Shown: positions 10,079 to 19,596, counted from the first letter of the stretch. The stretch is DNA of 64,000 bases from Gemmatimonadota bacterium (GCA_002727195.1 PBWH01000002.1:86524-150523); one strand, 5' to 3'. The notes: generated by a model from the letters alone, not told the origin. Program-made: numbers and translations.

Positions 10079-11461
10079 CTATCCTCTCCAAGGCCCCGTA
10101 ATCGCGAGCGTAATCCCGGGACTCTGAATGTTCACAAACATCGTCGACCCGTCCGGTGAGAATGTCGCCCCGGCAAGCTCGCTGGTGGAGTAATTGTTCT
10201 CCGCGAACCGGAAGATTTCGCCCTCGGGTGTTACGCCCACCAGGTTGTCCCCCTCGGACCCGTCTTCGCAGATATAAATGTCGCCCCACGGCGCGACAAC
10301 CAGGTTGTCCGCCCGGTCGATCACCGCCTTGTCATCGGGTTCTACGAACAACTCGAGCCGTCCCGGATCCTTCTCCTCTTCGGACGTTCCCTCGAACGGG
10401 CTGGGGACATACTTCCAGATCTGACCGTGCTGACCCCGCCCACCGTTCGTGCACGCGAAGTAGACCGCATCGTTCCCATACCACATCCCCTCGCCCCGGG
10501 TGAATCGCGCAGCACCTTTCCCCCATCCCTGGAAACGCAGGTCATCGTTCGGCGACTCGACGTTGTCGATATCTATCCAGGTCACGGCGATCCGATGTTC
10601 CACCGGAACCGACACGTGATCCTCGAAGTTCCTCGTATCCAGACGGAGGGTATCACGGGCCCCGAGGGCCTGCAGTTTCCCACCCTTCGCCAGTTGACCC
10701 GGGACGTCCGGAATGAACCGGTAGAGCAACCCCTCGCCATTGTCCTCCGTCTGGTAGACGCAGCCCGACTTGGGATCTACAGCAATCGCTTCGTGGTTGA
10801 ACCGACCCATCGCTTTCAACGGAATAGGATCGGCCAGCCCACCGTCTACGGTAGCGGGAATCTCGAAATTGTAACCGTGGTCGACGCTCGTTTCCTCACC
10901 TGCTCTGGCCGTCGTCTCCTCGCAGGTTACCCACGTGTTCCAGGGCGTGGGGCCACCGGCACAGTTCCGTATCGTCCCGATGAGGCTGAGATAGTGGCGT
11001 TCCAGTTCCTGCTTCTTCGTGTCGTAGACAAGCGTAGATGTCCCCCCTGCGCAGTATGCACCACCCTTTCCCCGATCGTAAAACCGATCGATGGCCACAT
11101 CCTTCAACTTCTCCTGCTTCTCACCCAGTGGACCGCCCTTCTCCCCCATATGCCGGGGACTGACCTCGTGATTCCGGACGATGATGGTCTTCCCTTCAGG
11201 TCCCTCGAAGGTTGCCATCCCATCGTGCGCGGCGGGCACATAGAGCCCGTCGTCCATCAATTCACCGGTGAGCGAAAACGCTTTGTAGCTGAAGCCCTTC
11301 GGCAGGTCGAGAAGCTTGCCCGGATCCCGTACGGGGGGCCCGTAGCCGGTCACGTGGTGGGCGGCCAGCGCGTCTCCGGCCGAGATCAGTCGGTGCAGAC
11401 CTGAAAACCCGAGCGAGACAGCACCGGCCGTCTTCAAGAATGAGCGTCGCGAATGAGGCAT
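10079..11461 (-). CDS. PhoX/DUF839-family Tat-exported phosphatase-like protein
   Basis: 460 residues with a Tat signal: SRRSFLK at 4-10, then a hydrophobic stretch ending AGDALAAHH, so a folded, metal-loaded protein is exported. The body is a beta-propeller of the DUF839/PhoX type, with GNDAVYFACTNGG, GDIYICEDG and FSPDGSTMFVNIQSPG repeats. PhoX enzymes are Ca/Fe-dependent alkaline phosphatases that release phosphate from organic esters, and several DUF839 members are uncharacterised. Its own terminator follows, so it seems to be a single-gene unit. Phosphate-starvation control is plausible, but no Pho box was identified. Confidence 0.85.
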   Translation of the reverse strand: MPHSRRSFLKTAGAVSLGFSGLHRLISAGDALAAHHVTGYGPPVRDPGKLLDLPKGFSYKAFSLTGELMDDGLYVPAAHDGMATFEGPEGKTIIVRNHEVSPRHMGEKGGPLGEKQEKLKDVAIDRFYDRGKGGAYCAGGTSTLVYDTKKQELERHYLSLIGTIRNCAGGPTPWNTWVTCEETTARAGEETSVDHGYNFEIPATVDGGLADPIPLKAMGRFNHEAIAVDPKSGCVYQTEDNGEGLLYRFIPDVPGQLAKGGKLQALGARDTLRLDTRNFEDHVSVPVEHRIAVTWIDIDNVESPNDDLRFQGWGKGAARFTRGEGMWYGNDAVYFACTNGGRGQHGQIWKYVPSPFEGTSEEEKDPGRLELFVEPDDKAVIDRADNLVVAPWGDIYICEDGSEGDNLVGVTPEGEIFRFAENNYSTSELAGATFSPDGSTMFVNIQSPGITLAITGPWRG

Positions 11462-11483
11462 ACATCTATCCTATGGTAAAGTC

Positions 11484-12113
11484 CTAGCGCCGAGCAGACA
11501 GGGGTCGACGCCACGCATCAGCTAATGACGGAACAGAAAGCAGACGGTTGAGCCCATCCACCCCGCCCACTCGATTATACATCACACCGTTTGCATATGA
11601 GATACTGCAGGATCCTTCAGGGCGGGAAATCAACGCGATGGCGTCGGTCGCCTCGACCCTGCCCTCTTTGAGTACACGTAAGTAGAAACCCGTGAGACCG
11701 AGCTCGATCACTCGATCCAAGAAACGGAGATCACCCACCTTTTTCGCCAGCTTGTGGCAGGGCTGTCGTGGCTGACTGACCTCGACTTCCGCCTCTCCGA
11801 CCGCATAGCGATCACCGATCTGGACGTCATGCTCCCGCATCCCGTCAACGGTCAGGTTTTCACCGAACATCCCCGGGCAGAACTGCATACCGGTCTCTGA
11901 AGACCAACGATCATAATGATCCGCGCTGTAGACACAGATGGCTTTATCGGGCCCACCGTGATTCTTCCGGTCCACCTGCACATCACCACGGATTCCAGTG
12001 GTCGTCAAGGTGACGGGGCCGGCCATGGGCGACTTGAAGATCCCAGTGTGCAGGTGATCGCCCCCGAAGGAGAGCCGGGACGAGCCGGCGGCGTTGACGG
12101 ACACGACCTTCAT
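11484..12113 (-). CDS. MOSC-domain protein (YiiM-like)
   Basis: 209 residues from the ATG at 12113, chosen because the family N-terminus (MKVVSVNAAG) starts there. The longer open frame upstream only reads through the preceding gene. The GDVQVDRKNHGGPDKA segment and the conserved cysteine in QPRQPCHKLAK (Cys119) are typical. MOSC proteins bind sulfur or molybdenum cofactor, and YiiM relatives reduce N-hydroxylated compounds. The ATG overlaps a TGA in the frame that carries the C-terminus of the upstream response-regulator gene, an ATGA junction that indicates translational coupling before that gene frameshifted. Confidence 0.85.
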   Translation of the reverse strand: MKVVSVNAAGSSRLSFGGDHLHTGIFKSPMAGPVTLTTTGIRGDVQVDRKNHGGPDKAICVYSADHYDRWSSETGMQFCPGMFGENLTVDGMREHDVQIGDRYAVGEAEVEVSQPRQPCHKLAKKVGDLRFLDRVIELGLTGFYLRVLKEGRVEATDAIALISRPEGSCSISYANGVMYNRVGGVDGLNRLLSVPSLADAWRRPLSARR

Positions 12114-12873
12114 CGAGAATCCTGAGACAATGCGTCCAGATCGAGAATGTTCACGCCACCACAGTAGTTCTGGACCTGATACCGCCTCACCTGGCTCATC
12201 TTCTTGACCACGTTCGCGATCCGTGCACCAGGTAGTCGATCTGTTCGAGACTCTTGTGCGCCTTGGTCCCCTCATCAGCATTGGCGGTCAACTTGGCCAC
12301 TTCACGAACCCGAATCTGCGCTTTCACCCGTGCCCCGAGTTCACGCCAGTCGAACGGCTTACGAACGTAGTCGTTCGCCCCCAGAACGAGCCCCGCTGCC
12401 GCCTCGTCTCCCCCGGTCGCGTGAGCAGGCATCATAATGACCGGGATTCCCTTGAAATCCTTTTCTGCGCGCATCCGATGCAGGAGAACCAGGCCATCCA
12501 GCCGAGGCATATCGATGTCTGTCTCGGCGGATGCCAGCTTCGCCCTCACGAGTGCACGGAGGTCCTCCGGCGCCTCTCCACCGCCCATACAGACGAACTT
12601 ATGCTCGCCCCCGTAGTCCGGGTTCGAACGCATCACAAGCGGAGAAATCGGCCGGACGGCGCAGACATCCTGGAGGGTCTCTACCAGTCCAAAAGCGTCT
12701 AATCCAGGCAGGTCGACATCCGCGATGATTAGGTCCGGCACGTCGGTCCGCAGTGCCATCTCCACATCATTCCCGAAGTGACACATCGCGAACGTGTGCC
12801 CATCCAGGATCAGGATGCCTACAAAATGCTGCCCGACAGCCTCGTGAGCCGTTGCGAGTAGAATCTTAGCCAT
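12110..12873 (-). pseudogene. Two-receiver response regulator, frameshifted near its 3' end
   Basis: The main frame ends prematurely at 12196 with an unnatural GSRTWSRR tail. A second frame in the same DNA continues a sensible C-terminus (GARIANVVKKMSQVRRYQ, then GGVNILDLDALSQ) to a TGA at 12110-12112. One frameshift near 12235 joins the two. Residues 1-110 form a receiver with its phospho-acceptor Asp in IADVDLPGLDAFG. A second receiver starts abruptly at about 116 with TDIDMPRLDG and ends with NDYVRKPF, so roughly its first 50 residues are missing and an internal deletion is likely. The gene overlaps the amidase stop by eight bases. A sequencing indel is the main alternative for the 3' lesion. 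Confidence 0.75.
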
Positions 12874-14281
12874 CAGTCATCCTGCTTGAGGAGAGCTCTT
12901 TCCATCCGGAAGCCTGCTCATATGCATATGAGATATTCAGGATCGTTCGTTCGTCGAAGGGCTTCCCGATGACCTGCAATCCGACGGGAAGTCCATCGTC
13001 AGCAAGACCGCAAGGTAAGGAAACGGAACACAACCCAAGATAGTTCACGAGTCGCGTCGTCAATCGCGCCGGGGCTTTCGATACATCGGCGATCGGTGGA
13101 GCAGTATACAGCGTGGTCGGCGCCACAACCGCATCCCACCTGGACAACCGTTCGGTCACAGAACGGCGCATCCGCTGTTGGCCTAACAGAGCAAGCGCAT
13201 AGTCCGACGCGGACACAGCCTTGCCCTGCTCGATTCGTTCGCGAATCCGTGGATCGACATCATCGCCCTGCTGGTCAAGCGTATCTCGATGGCAGGCGAA
13301 TCCCTCGACGCACATAATCGAGACACTCCCACGGCCGTCAATCTCCGCTTCCAGTTCGGTCACGGCTTCGGGCAACTCGACATCTTCGACTTCGGCACCC
13401 AGATCGGCCAGCACGGTAATCGCACGATCCACAGATTCTACAACCTGAGCATCCGCCCCATCAAAGAACGGATACCGGACGACCCCGATTCTCCGACCGC
13501 GGATCTCCTGTTCGATCCCGTCGACAGTCGAATGCAGGGGGGGGGCCGCGTTGGTGACGGCATCCTCCGAGTCAGGCCCGGCTATCGCGTCGAACACGTA
13601 TGCTGCATCCTTTACGGTCCGGGTCAGAGGGCCGACGCTGTCGAGCGTCCAGCTCAGCGGCACGACACCGGCACGGCTGACACGCTCTACGGTCGGCTTG
13701 AGCCCGACGACGCCGCAGAAGGCCGCCGGCAGCCGAATCGACCCACCCGTATCTGTTCCGATGGCGGCTACCGCACATCCCCTCGCCACGGCAGCGCCTG
13801 ACCCGCTGCTCGAACCACCCGGTACCCGATCTGCTTTCCGGGGGTTGGGCGGTGTCCCGTAGTGAGGGTTGACCCCATACGGGCCGAACGCGAACTCGAC
13901 CAGGTTCGTCTTGCCCAGGAGGACACTTCCTGCAACCGACAGCTTCCGGGCGACGGTTCCATCCCGATCGGGCACACGATCCTGCCAGATCGTCGTCCCC
14001 GCCGTGGTAGGGATCCCGGCCGTATGGACAAGATCCTTCAAGGCAATGGGAACACCGCAAAGCGGTCCCACATCCTGGCCGGAACGAAGGGCATCCTCGC
14101 TCCGTCGAGCATCCGCGATTGCGCGGTCCGCCGTCACCGTGATATAGTCGTGTGTGTCGGGGTTCAAAGCCTCGATTGCATCCAGATGTGCCTGTGCCAC
14201 ATCCACTGGAGACAGTTCGCCGGACCGGTAGGCCTCACCCAGTGCCTCGACCGTCTGGAAACGCAATTCCGAACGCGACAC
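12866..14281 (-). CDS. Amidase-signature family amidohydrolase
   Basis: 471 residues starting at a GTG whose G is the last base of the upstream TAG stop. The Ser-cisSer-Lys catalytic triad is visible: Lys82 in PIALKDL, the cis-serine in GGSSSGSG near 157, and nucleophile Ser181 in GTDTGGSIRLPA. Length fits GatA-type amidases. No gatB or gatC is adjacent, so it is more likely a free-standing amidase acting on a small amide than the tRNA amidotransferase subunit. Its neighbours are a small unknown protein and a Gfo oxidoreductase, in an operon of overlapping genes. Confidence 0.9.
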   Translation of the reverse strand: MSRSELRFQTVEALGEAYRSGELSPVDVAQAHLDAIEALNPDTHDYITVTADRAIADARRSEDALRSGQDVGPLCGVPIALKDLVHTAGIPTTAGTTIWQDRVPDRDGTVARKLSVAGSVLLGKTNLVEFAFGPYGVNPHYGTPPNPRKADRVPGGSSSGSGAAVARGCAVAAIGTDTGGSIRLPAAFCGVVGLKPTVERVSRAGVVPLSWTLDSVGPLTRTVKDAAYVFDAIAGPDSEDAVTNAAPPLHSTVDGIEQEIRGRRIGVVRYPFFDGADAQVVESVDRAITVLADLGAEVEDVELPEAVTELEAEIDGRGSVSIMCVEGFACHRDTLDQQGDDVDPRIRERIEQGKAVSASDYALALLGQQRMRRSVTERLSRWDAVVAPTTLYTAPPIADVSKAPARLTTRLVNYLGLCSVSLPCGLADDGLPVGLQVIGKPFDERTILNISYAYEQASGWKELSSSRMTDG

Positions 14282-14586
14282 TACCGACCTGCCTGCTCCA
14301 ACTCCGCTTCGAATGCCTCAGTGGATGAGGCGTGAGTATCGATCAGCTCCTGCATCTGGACCAATACCTTCTCCTTCGTCGACAGACCGTAGCGATAAAT
14401 ATCCATCGGACCAATCAGCTTCATGTAAACCTTGTTCTCGGCTGTCCAGTCATCGGCACACGCGCTCGGCTTGGACGCCGACTCGAGGTAAGCGCCAAAC
14501 ACGTTCGCGAATGACTCGAGGAGAGACTCCCCGTGGAGATCCGGCGGAATCTCCGGAAATCGGCTGACCAGATCGCCTGCGTTCAC
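14281..14586 (-). CDS. Small conserved-looking protein of unknown function
   Basis: About 101 residues from a GTG start that forms a GTGA overlap with the stop of the Gfo gene upstream. Its own stop TAG shares a base with the start of the amidase. These tight junctions on both sides argue that it is translated. It is acidic and mostly helical (GESLLESFANVFGAYLES, then STKEKVLVQMQELIDTH), with no membrane segment and no motif I recognise. Position suggests an accessory role for the oxidoreductase or the amidase. A longer open frame upstream of the GTG only reads through the preceding gene. Confidence 0.7.
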   Translation of the reverse strand: MNAGDLVSRFPEIPPDLHGESLLESFANVFGAYLESASKPSACADDWTAENKVYMKLIGPMDIYRYGLSTKEKVLVQMQELIDTHASSTEAFEAELEQAGR

Positions 14587-15590
14587 GACACCATCTCTTT
14601 TAGGTCGACGACGGCACCGCCGTTGGCGGCTGACTCGTTCGCTCCCAGGACAGCGGCCAGGCTGTTCAGGCCGTCTACATACGGACTCTTCACAGCTGTC
14701 GGATCCTTCTCCCTGATCGCCTGGACGAACGCCTGGGCCTGTTTGGCAAACGCAACCCACCCTTCCTCGTGTCCACCGACAGGTTCTTCATTTTCCGTCG
14801 CCTGACTTGTGTTCCACACGATCATCGAGTCGTCCGACACCACCAGCACTTCCCGCCTGGACACGCTCACGTTCGTCAGCACGCGGCTAGTAGTGGCGTT
14901 CGCTGTCACCCCACTCTCGAAACGATAGTTCACGTTGTAGACGTGGGGCAGATCCATCGGCGCTGCCCCCTCACCAGGTTTCCGATCCACATAGAAGGCG
15001 GAAACCGACTCGATATCACCCAGGAAGTATCGCAACAGATCGACATAGTGGATCGTGTTCTCGACGAACGTCCCACCGCAGAGATCCATCCGGCTGGTCC
15101 AGAACCGGGCCGGCTTTCCGGTGTAGAAGAGCTGGATCTGCGCGTGTCTCGGTATGCGCTCTTGCAGCAACGTCCGCACTGTGTCCGAAGACGCGTAGTA
15201 TCGGCTCATAAACCCGACCTGCGAAACAATGTCACCTTTCTCGATGGCCTCGCTAAAGGAGACCGCCTGAACGATGTCCAGCGTCTGCGGTTTTTCGATG
15301 AAAATCGCGATCCCCTTCTCAGCGCAGAGCGTCTCCACGTCGTCGTGAAGCGTCGGGGGGATACACAGGTAGACGCCGTCCAGATCTTCCTTATCGAACA
15401 TCTCGTGGTGATCGGTATAGACGTTATCGACGCCATACACTTCGGCTTGCTCCTGCGCCGACTGTTCGTTCACATCGCAGAACGCCTGAATCACGACCTC
15501 GCCCTTCTTGGCCAGTTCGCCGATCGGCGGAAGATGTGAGTGGATGGCGATATGCCCGATACCTATGAATCCAAGTCTGACCGGTGTCAC
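14583..15590 (-). CDS. Gfo/Idh/MocA-family oxidoreductase
   Basis: 335 residues. An N-terminal Rossmann fold has GFIGIGHIA at 8-16, and the catalytic-lysine motif reads IEKPQTL. The DLCGGTFVENTIHYVDLLRYF segment carries the acidic and His residues typical of the substrate pocket. It probably oxidises a sugar or polyol with NAD(P). It is joined by four-base overlaps to an aldo-keto reductase upstream and the small unknown protein downstream, so it sits in a coupled operon of carbonyl-group redox enzymes plus an amidase. Confidence 0.9.
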   Translation of the reverse strand: MTPVRLGFIGIGHIAIHSHLPPIGELAKKGEVVIQAFCDVNEQSAQEQAEVYGVDNVYTDHHEMFDKEDLDGVYLCIPPTLHDDVETLCAEKGIAIFIEKPQTLDIVQAVSFSEAIEKGDIVSQVGFMSRYYASSDTVRTLLQERIPRHAQIQLFYTGKPARFWTSRMDLCGGTFVENTIHYVDLLRYFLGDIESVSAFYVDRKPGEGAAPMDLPHVYNVNYRFESGVTANATTSRVLTNVSVSRREVLVVSDDSMIVWNTSQATENEEPVGGHEEGWVAFAKQAQAFVQAIREKDPTAVKSPYVDGLNSLAAVLGANESAANGGAVVDLKEMVS

Positions 15591-16486
15591 GATAGAGCCT
15601 CGATTTCCTTGATCAATTCTTCGTCCAGCGGCTGCCCGTCAGACACGGAGACGGACACCTCAAGTTCAGCGATGTCGGCGACGCCGCTCAGGATCAGCGA
15701 CACGTTCGGATCGGACAGAAGGTAACGAAGCCCGAGCCGCTCGATCGGTTCCGCCTGCCCGGCCAGCAGATCCTCGAGTCGTTCGAGCTTGCCATACAGA
15801 TCCGAAAACCGCCCCTGTTCCCTCCAGTGGTCGCGCTTCGATCCAAGGAGACCGCCGTGAAGAGGCGACGCGCAGATCAAGGCCACGTCCCCATCCACTG
15901 CCGACGGGATCAGCTCCTCCCAAGCGGCCTGCGTCAGAAGGTCGTAATTCAAGAACGTGATCACGGAGACGAACTCATCCGTCTCCTGAAGCACCTTCGA
16001 CATCAACCCGAGATCCGAACCCGTCAGACCGATGTGATCGGTGATCCCCTGTTCCCTGATATCAATCAGCGTCTCTAGCGTCCGTCCGGCGTCCATGATT
16101 CCGTCCCAGCCGGCCTGTTCCGCCTCGTGAATCTGCAGAAGGTTCACGTGATCACGCCCGAGGCGCTTCAGACTGGCATCCAGTCCTCGCCAGACGGTAT
16201 CACGCGTGTAGTCGAACGGCTCAGGATAGTAGCCGACCTTCGTCGCCAGGTAATGCGGCTCGGACACGCCCTTCAGCGCAGTCCCGAGAATTTCTTCGCT
16301 CCTCCCTTTGCCATAAAGCGGAGCGGTATCGAAATAGTTGACACCGAGTTCAAACGCGCGCTCGACGACTGATACGCCGTGAGAAACGGGTAACAGTCCC
16401 ATCTCCGGACGACCATAGAACCAGCTGCCGCCAAGTCCGATCTCGCTGACCTGCCAGTCCGTCTTTCCAAAGCGTCGATATTGCAC
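15587..16486 (-). CDS. Aldo/keto reductase
   Basis: 299 residues with the AKR catalytic tetrad in place: Asp53 and Tyr58 in FDTAPLYG, Lys83 in ATKVGYY and His120 in LLQIHEAE. The overall order (GLGGSWF, DTAPLYG, ATKVG, GLTGSD, SDPNVSLILSGVA) is that of the NADPH-dependent barrel family related to L-fucose or galactose dehydrogenases. Its stop overlaps the start of the Gfo oxidoreductase. Together they could shuttle a sugar through an oxidised intermediate. The substrate is unknown. Confidence 0.9.
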   Translation of the reverse strand: MQYRRFGKTDWQVSEIGLGGSWFYGRPEMGLLPVSHGVSVVERAFELGVNYFDTAPLYGKGRSEEILGTALKGVSEPHYLATKVGYYPEPFDYTRDTVWRGLDASLKRLGRDHVNLLQIHEAEQAGWDGIMDAGRTLETLIDIREQGITDHIGLTGSDLGLMSKVLQETDEFVSVITFLNYDLLTQAAWEELIPSAVDGDVALICASPLHGGLLGSKRDHWREQGRFSDLYGKLERLEDLLAGQAEPIERLGLRYLLSDPNVSLILSGVADIAELEVSVSVSDGQPLDEELIKEIEALS

Positions 16487-16498
16487 GGGATCCCTTTG

Positions 16499-17209
16499 CT
16501 AACGCACCTGTCGATACAGGCGCACGAGTCGATCGTCACCGACCGAGCACTTATAGAGCAGGCGGAGAAACCACATCAGGAAGACAGTTCGCCACACACC
16601 ACAGGCTCCCCACCGCCTGCTCGAACTGATCACGGACGACTTCGTGAGCCCGAACCTTCCCAGGCGTCGGATCGCATCACAGAACTCGGAGTCTTCGAAG
16701 ATCATACGAGGAGGGAAACCGCCCACGGTGTCGAACGCCTCTCGACGAACGAAGATCGCCTGATCGCCGTATGTGATGCCGAAACACCGGGAGCGAAGTG
16801 TACTGAAAAATGCGATCAACCGAAAGGAAAGCGTCCGCTCAGAGATCCCCAACCGAAAGCGCCCACCGACGGTGTCGTCTGCATCGAGAACCGCGTTGAC
16901 GTCATCTCGCCACGTTGCGGGGAGAACACAGTCCGCGTGGAGAAACAGGATCGTTGGAGCCGTCGCGGCCGCCGCTCCCGAGTTCATCTGATGGGATCGG
17001 CCGGGCGTACGTAAGGTGATCACTTCAACACCGGTCTTGCTCGCCGCGATCCGGGCCGTATCGTCCTCACTTCCGCCGTCTGAAACGATCACCTGGACAT
17101 CCGGATGTGAGTCGAATTGGCCCAGACAGCCCTCGATCAAGGTGGCCTCATTGAGCACGGGGATCACAACCGAGATGGCCGCCCGCTCGTCCTCATTCAG
17201 CTCAGTCAC
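16499..17209 (-). CDS. Family 2 glycosyltransferase (TIGR04283-like)
   Basis: 236 residues with a GT-A nucleotide-sugar domain. SVVIPVLNEATLIEGC opens the fold, VIVSDGGSEDDT is the nucleotide-binding turn, and LHADCVLP carries the metal-site acid. A C-terminal hydrophobic segment (WRTVFLMWFLRLLY) may contact the membrane. The wording matches the TIGR04283 group described beside selenosugar and arsenosugar genes, but no such neighbours are present here. It overlaps the phosphatidyltransferase gene by eight bases, which links it to membrane lipid or glycolipid synthesis. Confidence 0.85.
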   Translation of the reverse strand: MTELNEDERAAISVVIPVLNEATLIEGCLGQFDSHPDVQVIVSDGGSEDDTARIAASKTGVEVITLRTPGRSHQMNSGAAAATAPTILFLHADCVLPATWRDDVNAVLDADDTVGGRFRLGISERTLSFRLIAFFSTLRSRCFGITYGDQAIFVRREAFDTVGGFPPRMIFEDSEFCDAIRRLGRFGLTKSSVISSSRRWGACGVWRTVFLMWFLRLLYKCSVGDDRLVRLYRQVR

Positions 17210-17792
17210 CTGGCGCGTCAGATGACGGTTGGGCCCAGCGTACGGCGTAGCTCACGAACGACGCTGCGATCAGGAATCCTGCCAGTGGCAGCAGGATCGG
17301 TTTAGGCGGATCGAAGTCCATCGCGAACGTAAGTAGAAGGGCAGCCATCACGCAGGTCGTCGCCTTCCCCCAGATGTTCGATGACGGGACCTCCTTGATT
17401 CGAGAAGCGAGGAGAATCCCCCCTACGACGATCAGCACATCTCGCCCGATCACGGCGACAGCGACCCAGAGCGGCATGCCCTTGAGATACACGAGAAGCG
17501 CAGCGATCGTATCGACCGCGAGTTTGTCAGTGACCGGATCGATGATCTTACCCCACTCCGTCACCTCGTTTCGCGCTCGGGCCAACGTCCCGTCAAGGAT
17601 ATCGGACGCGACCATCACCATCACGAGCCAGAAAACATACCAGCGATACTCCTCGCCGAGATAGATGTAGTAGAGCGTCGGCACCACTAGGACGACCCGG
17701 AGCATACTGAACGCGTTCGAGACCGTCCACAGGCTAGCTATATCCAACCCGGACACGCCGGCGGATTCTGTTTCCTCTTCTGGCATACTCAT
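17202..17792 (-). CDS. CDP-alcohol phosphatidyltransferase (PgsA-like)
   Basis: About 196 residues from the ATG at 17792, preferred over an earlier ATG that adds a low-complexity 24-residue extension. The signature DILDGTLAR followed by GKIIDPVTDKLA contains the paired aspartates that bind CDP and metal. Several hydrophobic helices make it an integral membrane enzyme. The family swaps CMP for an alcohol to make phosphatidylglycerophosphate or similar phospholipids. The adjacent GT2 gene could act on the same lipid pathway. Confidence 0.88.
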   Translation of the reverse strand: MSMPEEETESAGVSGLDIASLWTVSNAFSMLRVVLVVPTLYYIYLGEEYRWYVFWLVMVMVASDILDGTLARARNEVTEWGKIIDPVTDKLAVDTIAALLVYLKGMPLWVAVAVIGRDVLIVVGGILLASRIKEVPSSNIWGKATTCVMAALLLTFAMDFDPPKPILLPLAGFLIAASFVSYAVRWAQPSSDAPGD

Positions 17793-17901
17793 ACGGTTGG
17801 GTTCGTTTCCACCGCCGCGTGTTCGAGTAGCGACGCCCAGCGTCGCGTATCCAGAACCCGGCATACACTCGTTTCAGATCAGGGCTGCTCTTTTCGGGCT
17901 G

Positions 17902-18840
17902 CTAGAACATCAGGCTCTTTTGCTGCTCCGACGACGCACGTGCCAGGTCCAGCACGCACATCGTTCGGACACCGTCAGTTCCGGGCACGCTCGGAGCCCG
18001 GGAATCCACGATCGCGCTTACGAACTCCTCCATCTGTCGTTCTAACGCGCCTTTAGAATGGTCAAAGGAAACCGGTTCTCCGTCCACCGACAAGCGATTC
18101 CGCTCGACACGCATCGTCCCTTCAGCCCCGACGATTAGCGAACCCTGGATCGTCTCCTTCGACCGAAGTGAGAAGGCGATCGCCCCCACGGCTTCATCCT
18201 CAAAAGTCAACCCGATCCATCCCTCCACATCGCCGTCTGACAGATCGCTCCCTGCTCGTATTCGGGCGTCGACAGTGATCGGAGCCGTATCCAGCAGCCA
18301 GAGCATCGCATCCACATCGTGACTCCCGAACAGCGGCAGATACAGCCCACCGCACGCATCCACATCGCGACGCCAGTCCGTCGACAGCCGTTCTACCCAG
18401 AAGCACGTCTGACGAGCATAGTTGATCGGCCGCCCGATCCGACCGTCCTCGATCAGACGCTTTGCCTTCTGATCCGAAGGCAGGAAGCGCCTCGACTGCC
18501 CCACCATCAGGTTTCGACCGTGTTTGTCCGCCACATCCGCCATCTTTCGCGCTTCATCTTCGTTCAGGGCCATCGGCTTTCCCACCAGCACGTGCTTTCC
18601 GGCGGCAAGCGATTCGGTCGTGAACTACAGGTGCAGATCGTGAGGCAAACACAGCACGGCAGCGTCTACTTCAGGTGACGTGATCGCTTCCGCCAGTACC
18701 GTAGTGAAATGGCCGCCATAGGTAGCTGCCGCTTCCTCTGCCCATGACGGATCGACGTCCACGCAGAACGCCACCCGAGCAGCGTCACAAGCCTGAATCG
18801 CCTTGAAGTGCGCGTTCCCGATCTGACCATATCCGACCAT
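17902..18840 (-). pseudogene. Gfo/Idh/MocA oxidoreductase interrupted by an in-frame TAG
   Basis: One reading frame carries a complete family protein broken only by TAG at 18625-18627. Upstream it reads MVGYGQIGNAHF through to LPHDLHL. Downstream it resumes FTTESLAAGKHVL, then VGKPMALNEDEA. Frame is kept across the stop, which fits one nonsense mutation, a sequencing error or readthrough. The usual EKP motif is GKP here. The first in-frame ATG (18840) leaves a very short first strand, so a non-ATG start just upstream is possible. TAG is an ordinary stop elsewhere in the window, so recoding is unlikely. Confidence 0.75.
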
Positions 18841-18868
18841 TACGATGCCTACGTCTGACGTAGATTCC

Positions 18869-19594
18869 TCAAGTAAGGAGCAGTCGTACCCCAACAACGA
18901 GCACGATAATGAGAATGAGCCGGTTAAACCAGACCTTAGGCATCCTATGGTTGAGCAACATTCCCAACAGGGCTCCCACGGCAAGTGCCGGCAGCATCAG
19001 GAATGAAATCGCGAGCGACGCCTCATCGATGAGTCCCAGCCCGAGATACGGTACAGCTTTGACGAACGTCAGCACAGCGCCGATCAGGAACGCAGTAGCG
19101 ACGAAGGTCCGGCCAGCGAGACGAAGCGGGGCCAGATAGAGCATCATCACGACGCCCCCCGCGTGCATCAACGTCGACACCAGCCCTGTAGCGATCCCGA
19201 CGACAAACCCGCCCGTCCGGGTCGTGGTCTCAAGACTGTCCGACAGCCTGCCACCAAACACCTGGTAAAGAGCATACAGGCAGGCCATCATCCCGAGAAG
19301 CTTTCGAAACACGTGCTCGGGGATGAGCCCCAGCAACATCGCGCCGATCGCGATCCCCACGAGACAGCCGGGCAGCAGAACGCGGACGAGACTGGAGTCC
19401 CAGCGTTTCCAGTAATAGCGGGCACTGATGAGGTCTGTCACCACGACGAGGGGCAGTATCACACCGAGAGCCTGCTTCGCCGGGATCACGAGCGCCAAAA
19501 TCGGGGCCGCAACCACGCCGACCCCACCCCCGAACCCCGCGCGCATCATCCCCGTCAGCAGGCCCGCCGCTGACATCACCAGTTCATCTGTCAC
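18869..19594 (-). CDS. TauE/SafE-family membrane permease
   Basis: 241 residues, nearly all hydrophobic, with the internal repeat of the TauE/SafE (DUF81) family. An N-terminal GMMRAGFGGGVGVVAAPILALV is mirrored later by GLVSTLMHAGGVVMMLYLAPLR. About eight helices are expected. Members export sulfite, sulfoacetate or related organic anions. Sulfite or sulfate handling would fit the sulfatases in this window, but that link is inferred. It lies between an interrupted oxidoreductase and a DMT transporter on the same strand, two bases from the latter. Confidence 0.88.
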   Translation of the reverse strand: MTDELVMSAAGLLTGMMRAGFGGGVGVVAAPILALVIPAKQALGVILPLVVVTDLISARYYWKRWDSSLVRVLLPGCLVGIAIGAMLLGLIPEHVFRKLLGMMACLYALYQVFGGRLSDSLETTTRTGGFVVGIATGLVSTLMHAGGVVMMLYLAPLRLAGRTFVATAFLIGAVLTFVKAVPYLGLGLIDEASLAISFLMLPALAVGALLGMLLNHRMPKVWFNRLILIIVLVVGVRLLLT

Positions 19595-19596
19595 GC

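Noticed and set aside
11484-12281. N-terminally extended MOSC protein
   Set aside because: The 56 extra residues come from the coding DNA of the regulator upstream. The family N-terminus starts at 12113.
12866-14281. GatA of the tRNA-dependent amidotransferase
   Set aside because: No gatB or gatC is nearby and the context is sugar/amide catabolism. The shared amidase signature does not prove that role.
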